6,363 nt of DNA from Chloroflexota bacterium. GTDB lineage: Bacteria; Chloroflexota; Limnocylindria; Limnocylindrales; CSP1-4. The DNA is taken from NCBI GenBank assembly GCA_021812735.1, contig JAKAMV010000614.1, forward strand, positions 1 to 6,363, given 5' to 3'. Both the position numbers and the translations under genes were made by a program. Below the pieces are notes generated by a model, which had not been told where the DNA came from, did not search any database, and saw only the letters and a program-made list of their open reading frames with translations. Position 1 is the first letter of the stretch; every line of letters starts with the position of its first letter. This document shows positions 1 through 6,363 of this stretch, piece by piece.

Positions 1-878
1 CCGGCGCCGCCCCCTACCTCGACTACCGCCCCGCCACCGGCGAGGAGCGCGTCCTGCTCGAGCCCGCGATCGGGGACGCCGCCTGGCTCATCGGGTCAGC
101 TATCGAGCGCCGCGCCCTCGACCACGCCATCGCGTCGCTCACCCGCGCCCACCTCGCCGAGGTCCGCGAGCGCACCCTCGGGCGCATCGAGCGAACACGA
201 CGCGAGGTGCATGCCCGCCTCACCTACGAGATCAACTACTGGGACGGCCGCGCCTGGAAGCTCGAGCAGGAGGAGGCAGCGGACAAGGCGGTCAAGCTCC
301 CGAGCCTGCAGGCCCATCGGCGGGCCGACGACCTGCGCAATCGGCTGGCGGCCCGCAACCGCGAGCTCGACCTGGAGGCCCAGATCGACGCCCTGCCACC
401 GGTCGTGGTGGGGGGCGCCATCGTCGTGCCACAGGGCCTGCTCGATCGCCTCGGCGGCCGACCCGCCCACGACGTCGACCTGTTCGCGCGCGAGACCCGG
501 CGGGTCGAGGCACTGGCGATGGCCGCGGTCATGCGTGCGGAAAGGGATGCCGGCCGTTCACCCCGCGACGTCTCGGCCGACAAGCTGGGCTGGGACGTCG
601 AATCACGGGAGCCCCACGGGCGTCTGCGCTTCATCGAGGTGAAGGGCCGCGCCGAAGGCGCCACGACGGTAACGGTGACCCGCAACGAGGTCGCGAAGTC
701 CTTCAACGTCCCGGACCAATGGTTCCTCGCGATCGTCGAGGTGCATGGCGACGATACGGGTGTCGTGACCTACCTGCGCCGCCCGTTCACCCGCACCCTC
801 GAGGACGCCGCGGCGTCGGCCAACTACCCGATCCGCGAGCTGCTCGAGCAGGGCGAGCGCGCGGAGGTGGGAGCATGA
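1..878 (+). CDS. SNF2-family helicase, C-terminal part with DUF3883 domain (5' partial)
   Basis: The frame is open from base 3 to the TGA at 876-878, giving 291 visible residues; the ATPase core and start codon lie to the left. The GTG at 207 is only an internal valine, because the family-like sequence continues unbroken upstream of it. Residues about 48-130 are charged and helical, with TYEINYWDGRA near 74-84 and ALPPVVVGGA near 130-139, a segment I recognise from long DEAD/SNF2 helicases that end in DUF3883. Residues about 165-262 form DUF3883: a helix with E180, then GWDVES (196-201), IEVKGR (211-216) and TVTRNE (224-229). The D198...E212-x-K214 arrangement resembles a PD-(D/E)xK nuclease core, though activity is not shown. 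Such helicases probably move on DNA and occur beside methylases in defence islands. The stop overlaps the HNH start (ATGA), so the two are likely translated together. Assignment of DUF3883 is firm; the SNF2 part is inferred from its usual partner. Confidence 0.88.
   Translation, partial: GAAPYLDYRPATGEERVLLEPAIGDAAWLIGSAIERRALDHAIASLTRAHLAEVRERTLGRIERTRREVHARLTYEINYWDGRAWKLEQEEAADKAVKLPSLQAHRRADDLRNRLAARNRELDLEAQIDALPPVVVGGAIVVPQGLLDRLGGRPAHDVDLFARETRRVEALAMAAVMRAERDAGRSPRDVSADKLGWDVESREPHGRLRFIEVKGRAEGATTVTVTRNEVAKSFNVPDQWFLAIVEVHGDDTGVVTYLRRPFTRTLEDAAASANYPIRELLEQGERAEVGA
863..870 (+). promoter_or_regulatory. Ribosome binding site for the HNH gene
   Basis: GGAGGTGG lies inside the last codons of the helicase, with 7 bases between GGAGG and the ATG at 875. 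It decides the start: the open frame extends upstream to 719, but that part overlaps the well-conserved DUF3883 coding sequence in another frame and is not real. A second ATG at 878 is also possible and would remove one methionine only. Confidence 0.8.
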
Positions 879-1360
879 TGGGCGCGCTGCCGTTCGACCG
901 CTACACGGGCGGCGGTCGCCGGCGGCTGGGCAGGCCGCGCCAGGGCGATCTGACCGCACGGCACGGGTACGGGCCGCCGGTCTTCGCCGAATGCGGCTAC
1001 GTCTGCGTCTACTGCGGCCTCGACATGGCCGCGACGTTCGAGGGCTGGCTCCAGCTCTCGGTCGACCACGTGATCCCGCGCCAGATGGCGATTCGCGCGG
1101 TCGATTCGTATCCCGCCGATCTCGTGGAGGACATCACGAACCTCGTCACCTGCTGCCGGGCCTGCAACGACTTCGGCAACCGGTTCGTCGTCGGCGATCC
1201 TGCGCCGACCTCTGACGCTGCGTTCTACGACCTGCGCGATCACGTCTTCGCCGAGCGCAAGGCGATGATCCTCGCCCGGCGCGAGCAGGAGCGCGCGATC
1301 TACCTCAAGCTGCCGGCCGCGGGGCCGGGCCGACCACCCACCGCCGGAGAGGACACATGA
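875..1360 (+). CDS. HNH endonuclease
   Basis: A 161-residue protein, complete in the window, predicted to cut DNA with a beta-beta-alpha metal site. Visible motifs: CVYCG at 44-48 (first zinc knuckle), DHVIP at 64-68 with the general-base histidine H65, TNLV at 88-91 with N89, and CRACN at 94-98 supplying the second zinc pair and N98. This is the full layout of the zinc-stabilised HNH family (H-N-N type), so the active site looks intact. The N-terminal 35 residues are basic and glycine-rich, and residues 115-145 are a charged helix; neither suggests a target-recognition domain, so specificity would have to come from partners. The start at 875 is set by GGAGGTGG and by the ATGA overlap with the helicase; the end overlaps the methylase start in the same way. 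This tight coupling favours a working component of the operon over a stray homing nuclease. Its DNA target is unknown. Confidence 0.9.
   Translation: MMGALPFDRYTGGGRRRLGRPRQGDLTARHGYGPPVFAECGYVCVYCGLDMAATFEGWLQLSVDHVIPRQMAIRAVDSYPADLVEDITNLVTCCRACNDFGNRFVVGDPAPTSDAAFYDLRDHVFAERKAMILARREQERAIYLKLPAAGPGRPPTAGEDT
1346..1352 (+). promoter_or_regulatory. Ribosome binding site for the DUF1156 methylase
   Basis: GGAGAGG lies within the last codons of the HNH gene, 4 bases before the ATG at 1357. The ATG overlaps the HNH stop as ATGA, so re-initiation by ribosomes finishing the HNH gene is also likely. Confidence 0.75.
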
Positions 1361-4170
1361 CCGAGGCCGCGCCGGTGAGGCGAAAGCTCATCGAGGTCGC
1401 CCTGCCGCTGGAGGCTATCAACGTTGCCTCGGCGCGCGAGAAGTCCGTGCCTCGTCGGGGCCATCCAGCCACCCTCCACCTGTGGTGGGCTCGTCGTCCG
1501 CTCGCGGCTTGCCGCGCCGTCCTATTCGCCAGTCTCGTCGACGACCCATCATCCGATCCTGACCGGTTCCCGACGCCGAAGGCCGTCGAGGACGAGCGGA
1601 CCCGGCTGTTCGGGATCATCGAGCGCCTCGTCCTGTGGGAGAACAGCACGAACGAGACCGTGCTCGAAGAGGCGCGAGCCGAGATCCGGCGTTCCACCGG
1701 TGGCAACCCCCCGCCCGTCCTCGACCCGTTCTGCGGCGGTGGCTCGATCCCGCTCGAGGCCCAGCGCCTCGGGCTCACCGCCTACGCGTCCGACCTCAAC
1801 CCGGTTGCCGTTCTCATCACGAAGGCGCTCATCGAGATCCCGCCCAAGTTCGCAGATCTGCCGCCAGTCCATCCCGACGCACGGCGCGGCGTCGGCGGCA
1901 CGGGCGCGTGGAAGGGCGCTGCCGGGCTCGCGGCCGACGTGCGTGCCTACGGCGCGTGGATGCGCGACGAGGCCGAGCGCCGGATCGGCTACCTCTACCC
2001 GAAAGTGCGCCTGCCCAAGGAGCACGGCGGTGGCGAGGCGACGGCCATCGCCTGGCTCTGGGCGCGAACGGTTACCTGCCCGAACCCGGCCTGCGGTGCC
2101 CGGATGCCCCTCGTCAGTTCGTTCGCCCTCTCGACGAAGATAGGCAAAGAGGCTTGGGTCCAGCCGATCGTCGACCGCGCCGCCAAGACCGTCCGTTTTG
2201 AGGTGCGCTCCGGGTCCGGGACGCGACCCGAACCGCCCAAGGTCGGCCGAGGGGCTCATTTCCGCTGCCTCGTCTGCGAGCAGATCGCTCCCGATGAGCA
2301 CGTGAAGGCCGAAGGCCGGGCGAAGCGGATGGACGCCCAGCTCATGGCAATCGTGGCCCAGAGTGTGCGCAATCGGACCTACCTGGCGCCCACCGCGCAG
2401 CACGAGGCGATCGCTCGGTCGGCGGAGCCGACGTGGGGTCCCGACGAGGAGATCGCCGATGACCCCCGTGCCCTCTGGACGGTGAACTACGGTCTAGCCC
2501 GCTTCCGTGACCTCTTCACGGCGCGCCAGCTCGTCGCCCTCGCCACGTTCAGCGACCTCGTCGGCGAGGCTCGCGAGCTCGTCCTCCGCGATACCGTGGT
2601 CGCCGGCCTTCCCGACGACGGCATCCGGCTCGCCGTCGGCGGTACCGGCGCTCCCGCCTATGCCGACGCCATAGTGACGTACCTCGCGTTCGCAATCTCG
2701 AAGCTCGCCGACTGGTCATCATCGATTTGCTCGTGGATCACGCCGATCGAAGGAGTCCGAGATACCTTCGCCCGCCAGGCAATCCCAATGGTTTGGGACT
2801 ACGTGGAGATCAACCCTCTGTCATCGTCGGTGGGCAACTTCCTCAACCACATCGAGTGGGTCGCCGACGGCGTGGACGCGATGCCCGCTGCTGGCGATGC
2901 GACCGCCCGTCAGTCCGATGCAACCCTGGTTGCGGGAGGCGTCCACTGGCCAGTGGTTTCGACGGATCCCCCGTACTACGACAACATCGGGTACGCAGAC
3001 CTGTCCGATTTCTTCTACGTTTGGCTGCGCAGGTCGCTCGGCTCGATCTACCCGGATCTGTTCGCGACCCTTCTAACCCCTAAATCCGCCGAGCTTATCG
3101 CGGCGCCCTACCGGTTTGATGGCAGCAGGGAGAGAGCCGAGCAGCACTTCGAGCATGGGCTCGGCGAGGCGTTTCGGCGCACGCGGGCCACCGCCCACCC
3201 CGACTACCCCGTCACCGTCTACTACGCCTTCAAGCAAGCGGAATCGGATGACGACGGCGGTCCGACTGCGATCGCGTCGACCGGCTGGGAAACCATGCTT
3301 GAGGGTCTGCTGGCGGCAGGGTTCGCGATCGACGGCACCTGGCCGATTCGGACTGAACGTGGTGCCCGAAGCATCTCCATCGGCGCCAACGCCCTTGCCT
3401 CTTCGATCGTGCTCGTCTGCCGGCCGCGCGCGACCGACGCAGGGATCACGACCCGCAAGGATCTCGTCGCAGCCCTCAAGCGCGAGCTGCCCGAGGCGCT
3501 CCGGACTCTCCAGCACGGCAATATCGCGCCAGTGGATCTCGCCCAGGCGTCGATCGGGCCCGGGATGGCCGTGTTCAGCCGGTACGCCAAGGTGCTCGAG
3601 CCCGACGGCTCGGCGATGCGCGTCCGTACCGCGCTCGGGCTCATCAACACGGTCCTCGACGAGATCCTCGCCGAGCAAGAGGGCGAGTTCGATCCCGACA
3701 CCCGCTGGGCGATCGCCTGGTACGAGCAGTACGGCCTGAAGGACGCCGAGTTCGGGGTGGCGGAGACGCTCTCGAAGGCCAAGGTCACCTCGGTCGGCGG
3801 GCTGGTCGAGGCCGGGATCGTGGCCGCCGCGCGGGGTCGTGTGCGCCTCCTGGCCCGGGAGGAGTACAGCCTCGACTGGGATCCCGCGAAGGACCGCCGG
3901 GTGCCCGTCTGGGAGGCCACGCAGCGGCTTGTCCGGCTGCTGCTGGAGGAGGGCGAGGTGCCCGCTGGCGAGCTTCTCGCGAAGTTGGGCGGACTCGGCG
4001 ACGCCGCTCGCGACCTCGCGTACCGCCTGTACGGGATCGCGGAGCGCAAGGGCTGGACCGACGAGGCCCGGGCATACAACGCGCTCGTGGTGGCGTGGAC
4101 AGACCTCGCCCGTGGAGCCGAGTCGGCCCGCGCGGCGCAGCCCGCACAGGCGAGCCTCGGGCTCGAGTAG
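1357..4170 (+). CDS. DUF1156-family DNA methyltransferase (DPPY type, probably N6-adenine)
   Basis: A complete 937-residue protein, the usual size for this family. The N-terminal DUF1156 domain covers about residues 8-75, with KLIEVALPLEAIN (10-22) and HLWWARRPLA (41-50). The S-adenosylmethionine site follows: DPFCGGGSIPLEAQRLG (123-139) and the acidic SDLNPVA (145-151). A long insert comes next, with a likely zinc site from C241 and C246 (CPNPAC) and C304 and C307 (CLVC). The catalytic DPPYYDNIGY is at 537-546, followed by a helix starting DLSDFFYVWLRR. Motif I before DPPY excludes the beta order; DPPY favours adenine N6 over cytosine N4. Residues about 700-920 are a helical C-terminal region found in relatives but without a known role. 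It probably marks host DNA so that the neighbouring nuclease and helicase spare it, with target recognition likely inside the insert. Start and end are clear: ATGA overlap upstream, TAG downstream. It is coupled to HNH and followed 11 bases later by the DUF499 gene. Confidence 0.93.
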   Translation: MTEAAPVRRKLIEVALPLEAINVASAREKSVPRRGHPATLHLWWARRPLAACRAVLFASLVDDPSSDPDRFPTPKAVEDERTRLFGIIERLVLWENSTNETVLEEARAEIRRSTGGNPPPVLDPFCGGGSIPLEAQRLGLTAYASDLNPVAVLITKALIEIPPKFADLPPVHPDARRGVGGTGAWKGAAGLAADVRAYGAWMRDEAERRIGYLYPKVRLPKEHGGGEATAIAWLWARTVTCPNPACGARMPLVSSFALSTKIGKEAWVQPIVDRAAKTVRFEVRSGSGTRPEPPKVGRGAHFRCLVCEQIAPDEHVKAEGRAKRMDAQLMAIVAQSVRNRTYLAPTAQHEAIARSAEPTWGPDEEIADDPRALWTVNYGLARFRDLFTARQLVALATFSDLVGEARELVLRDTVVAGLPDDGIRLAVGGTGAPAYADAIVTYLAFAISKLADWSSSICSWITPIEGVRDTFARQAIPMVWDYVEINPLSSSVGNFLNHIEWVADGVDAMPAAGDATARQSDATLVAGGVHWPVVSTDPPYYDNIGYADLSDFFYVWLRRSLGSIYPDLFATLLTPKSAELIAAPYRFDGSRERAEQHFEHGLGEAFRRTRATAHPDYPVTVYYAFKQAESDDDGGPTAIASTGWETMLEGLLAAGFAIDGTWPIRTERGARSISIGANALASSIVLVCRPRATDAGITTRKDLVAALKRELPEALRTLQHGNIAPVDLAQASIGPGMAVFSRYAKVLEPDGSAMRVRTALGLINTVLDEILAEQEGEFDPDTRWAIAWYEQYGLKDAEFGVAETLSKAKVTSVGGLVEAGIVAAARGRVRLLAREEYSLDWDPAKDRRVPVWEATQRLVRLLLEEGEVPAGELLAKLGGLGDAARDLAYRLYGIAERKGWTDEARAYNALVVAWTDLARGAESARAAQPAQASLGLE

Positions 4171-4174
4171 GGGA
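4169..4174 (+). promoter_or_regulatory. Ribosome binding site for the DUF499 gene
   Basis: AGGGGA overlaps the methylase TAG stop and ends 7 bases before the ATG at 4182. It is weaker than the two upstream sites. The 11-base gap at 4171-4181 is the only non-coding DNA in the window and holds no room for a terminator or separate promoter, so the gene is probably co-transcribed with the methylase. Confidence 0.6.
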
Positions 4175-4181
4175 CCGCACG

Positions 4182-6363
4182 ATGGCACTGTCGAACAAGG
4201 AGCGCATCGGCCGCATGCTCGACGGACTCGTCGCGGGCCTGGGCCCGGTGGTCGAGCAGACGTTTGCCAAGGCGTATGGCCCGACCTGGGTCTCGACCGT
4301 CGAAGAGGGCAGGGGCGCGGCCGCCGGCTCGTCGGATCCATCGGACCCGCAGTTCCTCCTGAACGCGCTCTGGTTCCACTGGCAGGACACGCTCGGCAAG
4401 ACGCTCGGGCAGGCCGAGCGCAACTACGTGGCCGAGCTGCGCGTCACGCGCAACCGCTGGGCCCACGCGGGTGAGAAGCCCTTCAGTGGCGACGACGTGT
4501 ACCGCGCCTACGACACCGCCGAGCGGCTCCTGCGCTCGGTCGCCTCACCCGCGGCCGACGAGCTCGCGAGGGCCAAGGCCCAGGTGCTCATGGAGAACGC
4601 GCTCGCGCAGGCCAAGGAGAGGCAGAAGGCGACCGCGGCCGCCCCGGTCGCCGCGCAGCCGCTGGTCGGTCTCTCCCCCTGGCGCAGCCTCATCACCCCG
4701 CACCCCGACGTGGCCGCCGGCCGCTACCGCCAGGCCGAGTTCGCCGCTGATCTCGCCCAGGTGGCCCGCGGCGAGGGCGCGAAGGAGTACGTCGACCCGC
4801 GCGAGTTCTTCGCCCGCACGTACCTCACCGAGGGCCTGCGCCTGCTGCTCGCGGGTGCCCTGCGGCGCCTGACGGGGTCGGGCGGCGAATCGGTCATCGA
4901 CCTGCAGACGACGTTCGGTGGCGGCAAGACGCACTCCATGCTCGCGCTCTGGCATCTCGTCGATCCGACCGTGCCGCTCAACGCGCTGCCGGGCCTCGAG
5001 CCGATCCTGGCCGAAACGAAGGTGAGCGCGCTCCCCGCGGTCTCCCGGGCCGCCATCGTGGGCACCGCCCTCTCGCCGATCACGCCCCGGGTGGTCGAGG
5101 GGACCGAGATCCGCACGCTGTGGGGCGAGCTGGCCTGGCGGCTCGGTGGCGCCGCAGCCTTCGCGACGCTCGCCGAAGCCGATCGCCAGGGCGTCCCGCC
5201 CGGCGCCGACGCCCTGCGCGCGCTCCTCGCCGCATATGCCCCAGTGGTCGTGCTGATCGACGAATGGGTCACCTACGCGCGTCTCCAGTGGGGCAAGGAC
5301 GCGCTGCCCGGCGGCACGTTCGACGCCGCGCTCTCGTTCGCCCAGCAGCTCACAGGGGCGGTCGACCAGGTGCCAGGGGCGCTCCTCGTCATGTCGCTGC
5401 CCTCCTCGCTGATCGAGGTGGGCGGGGAGGGCGGCCAGCGCACGCTCGACGCCTTGAAGCACGTCGTCCACCGGGTGGATGCACCCTGGAAGCCGGCCGC
5501 GGCCCAGGAGAGCTTCGAGATCGTGCGCCGGCGCCTCTTCGAGCCGATGGACGCGGACGGACTGCGCCGACGCGACGAGGTCGTGCAGCGCTTCGGCGAG
5601 CTGTATGCCGCGCAGGCGGGCAGCTTCCCGCCCGAGACCAAGGAGAAGGCGTACGCGGATCGCCTGCGGGCCTGCTATCCCATCCACCCCGAGCTCTTCG
5701 ATCGGCTCTTCGACGACTGGTCGACCCTCGAGCGCTTCCAGCGCACGCGCGGGGTCCTGAAACTCATGGCCGCCGTGGTGCACGCCCTGTGGGAGAAGCA
5801 GGACGGCAACCTCCTCATCCTGCCCGCCGCCGTGCCGCTCGACGACACCGCGGTGCTGCCGCAGCTCACGCAGTACCTCGACGACGGCTGGCAGCCCATC
5901 ATCGAGAGCGACGTGGATGGGCCATCCTCGCTGCCCCTGCGCCTCGACCGCGAGAACGCCGGCACGTACGGGCGCTTCTCCGCCGCGCGCCGGGTGGCCC
6001 GCACGGTGTTCCTGGGCTCGGCGCCCCTGCCCTCGGCCGCCAACCGCGGCATCGACGACCGGCGCATCCTGCTGGGCTCGGTGCAGCCGGGCGAGACGCC
6101 GGCCACCTTCGGCGACGCGCTGCGCCGCCTGGCCGGGCAAGCCACTTACCTCTACGAGAACAACAACCGCTACTGGTATGCCACCCAGCCCTCGGTCAAC
6201 CAGCTGGCCCGCGACCGCGCCGAGCAGCAGGCGCCCGACCAGGTCGAGATGGAGATTGAGCGCCGTCTCAAGGCCGCCCTCGCCGACCGGGGGCCATTCG
6301 CCCGCGTCCATCCCTCGCCCGCCGACGGCTCGGACGTGCCCGACGAGGACGAGGTCGCCCTAG
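4182..6363 (+). CDS. Swt1-like HEPN domain fused to DUF499 P-loop ATPase (3' partial)
   Basis: The frame is open from ATG 4182 to the window edge: 727 residues with no stop. The TAG at 6361 is out of frame. Family members usually run to about 1000 residues or more, so a few hundred C-terminal residues are probably missing. Residues about 1-120 match a Swt1-like HEPN domain, with the RNase-type R-x4-H motif RNRWAH at 90-95. An alanine-rich helical linker follows (about 121-160). The DUF499 ATPase begins near 165: PREFFARTYLTEGL (206-219), Walker A as TTFGGGKTH (243-251), Walker B as VVVLIDE (355-361), YPIHPELFDRLF (499-510) and the arginine motif RTRGVLKLMA (521-530). SDVPDEDE (717-724) sits in a stretch I know from the family, so the reading frame remains genuine at the edge. 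DUF499 proteins are thought to be ATP-driven motors or signalling ATPases in DUF1156 defence operons; the biochemical role is not established. The HEPN part could cut RNA on activation (inference). No signal peptide or membrane segment is seen. Confidence 0.9.
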   Translation, partial: MALSNKERIGRMLDGLVAGLGPVVEQTFAKAYGPTWVSTVEEGRGAAAGSSDPSDPQFLLNALWFHWQDTLGKTLGQAERNYVAELRVTRNRWAHAGEKPFSGDDVYRAYDTAERLLRSVASPAADELARAKAQVLMENALAQAKERQKATAAAPVAAQPLVGLSPWRSLITPHPDVAAGRYRQAEFAADLAQVARGEGAKEYVDPREFFARTYLTEGLRLLLAGALRRLTGSGGESVIDLQTTFGGGKTHSMLALWHLVDPTVPLNALPGLEPILAETKVSALPAVSRAAIVGTALSPITPRVVEGTEIRTLWGELAWRLGGAAAFATLAEADRQGVPPGADALRALLAAYAPVVVLIDEWVTYARLQWGKDALPGGTFDAALSFAQQLTGAVDQVPGALLVMSLPSSLIEVGGEGGQRTLDALKHVVHRVDAPWKPAAAQESFEIVRRRLFEPMDADGLRRRDEVVQRFGELYAAQAGSFPPETKEKAYADRLRACYPIHPELFDRLFDDWSTLERFQRTRGVLKLMAAVVHALWEKQDGNLLILPAAVPLDDTAVLPQLTQYLDDGWQPIIESDVDGPSSLPLRLDRENAGTYGRFSAARRVARTVFLGSAPLPSAANRGIDDRRILLGSVQPGETPATFGDALRRLAGQATYLYENNNRYWYATQPSVNQLARDRAEQQAPDQVEMEIERRLKAALADRGPFARVHPSPADGSDVPDEDEVAL

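Noticed and set aside
207..209. GTG as the start of a short 223-residue DUF3883 protein
   Set aside because: The same frame continues upstream to base 3 with sequence typical of helicases of this family, and no ribosome site precedes the GTG.
719..874. Possible longer N-terminus of the HNH protein
   Set aside because: The extra residues are Arg/Pro-rich and overlap DUF3883 codons in another frame, while a strong ribosome site sits right before ATG 875.
1549..2403. Antisense 284-codon frame opposite the methylase SAM domain
   Set aside because: It is opposite the DPFCGGG and zinc-site coding region and shows no family signature of its own.
3073..4466. Overlapping antisense frames of 422 and 414 codons opposite the methylase 3' half
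   Set aside because: Both mirror the conserved methylase frame, contain no recognisable motifs and have compositions typical of GC-rich shadows.
5120..6259. Plus-strand 379-codon frame overlapping the DUF499 gene
   Set aside because: The product is extremely Arg/Ala/Pro-rich without motifs; it is a frame-shifted shadow of the DUF499 coding sequence.
4545..6311. Antisense open frame of 588 codons opposite the DUF499 gene
   Set aside because: It lies fully opposite a frame with clear HEPN and DUF499 motifs. Its protein is low-complexity (rich in G, R, A, E, H) with no recognisable domain, as expected for antisense frames in GC-rich codon-biased DNA.
6361..6363. TAG at the window end as the stop of the DUF499 gene
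   Set aside because: The DUF499 frame reads CTA at 6360-6362, so the TAG is out of frame, and the family continues well beyond this point.
1..6363. Classical DISARM, BREX or type I restriction locus
   Set aside because: No DUF1998 protein, PglZ, BrxC, HsdS or HsdR signature is visible; the methylase is DUF1156 type and the ATPase is DUF499. Missing flanks mean more distant relationship cannot be excluded.
1..6363. CRISPR array, tRNA, insertion sequence or attachment site
   Set aside because: No regularly spaced repeats, cloverleaf-like segments, transposase motifs or terminal inverted repeats were found; essentially every base is coding.

Overview
The window is a compact, single-strand cluster of four genes, all on the plus strand, in very GC-rich DNA (roughly 70% by eye, with strong G/C bias at third codon positions). 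That composition, together with the Shine-Dalgarno sites and ATGA stop/start overlaps, suggests a high-GC bacterium such as an Actinomycetota or Chloroflexota member. The sequence alone does not fix the taxon. There are no tRNA, rRNA, CRISPR or insertion-sequence signals, and almost no non-coding DNA (about 11 bases in total).

Layout from left to right: (1) bases 1-878, the C-terminal 291 residues of a large SNF2-type helicase ending in a DUF3883 domain, whose start lies outside the window; (2) 875-1360, a 161-residue HNH endonuclease whose start overlaps the helicase stop by ATGA; (3) 1357-4170, a complete 937-residue DUF1156-type DNA methyltransferase with a DPPY motif, again joined by ATGA; (4) 4182 to the right edge, the first 727 residues of a DUF499 P-loop ATPase with an N-terminal Swt1-like HEPN domain. 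This last frame is open at the window end.

Taken together the genes look like one operon for a defence system against foreign DNA. DUF1156 and DUF499 proteins with a DUF3883 helicase are known companions in bacterial and archaeal defence islands; I recall the names 'anti-phage-associated DUF1156 / DUF499 protein' being used for some of them. The inferred division of labour is that the methyltransferase marks self DNA, the helicase and the DUF499 ATPase sense or translocate on nucleic acid, and the HNH nuclease and/or HEPN domain are effectors. The most unusual points are the small HNH gene, translationally coupled between helicase and methylase, and the intact HEPN RNase motif fused to the DUF499 ATPase. 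Together they could give one system both a DNA-cutting and an RNA-cutting arm. No gene here matches the core set of classical DISARM, BREX or type I restriction, although it resembles them in logic.
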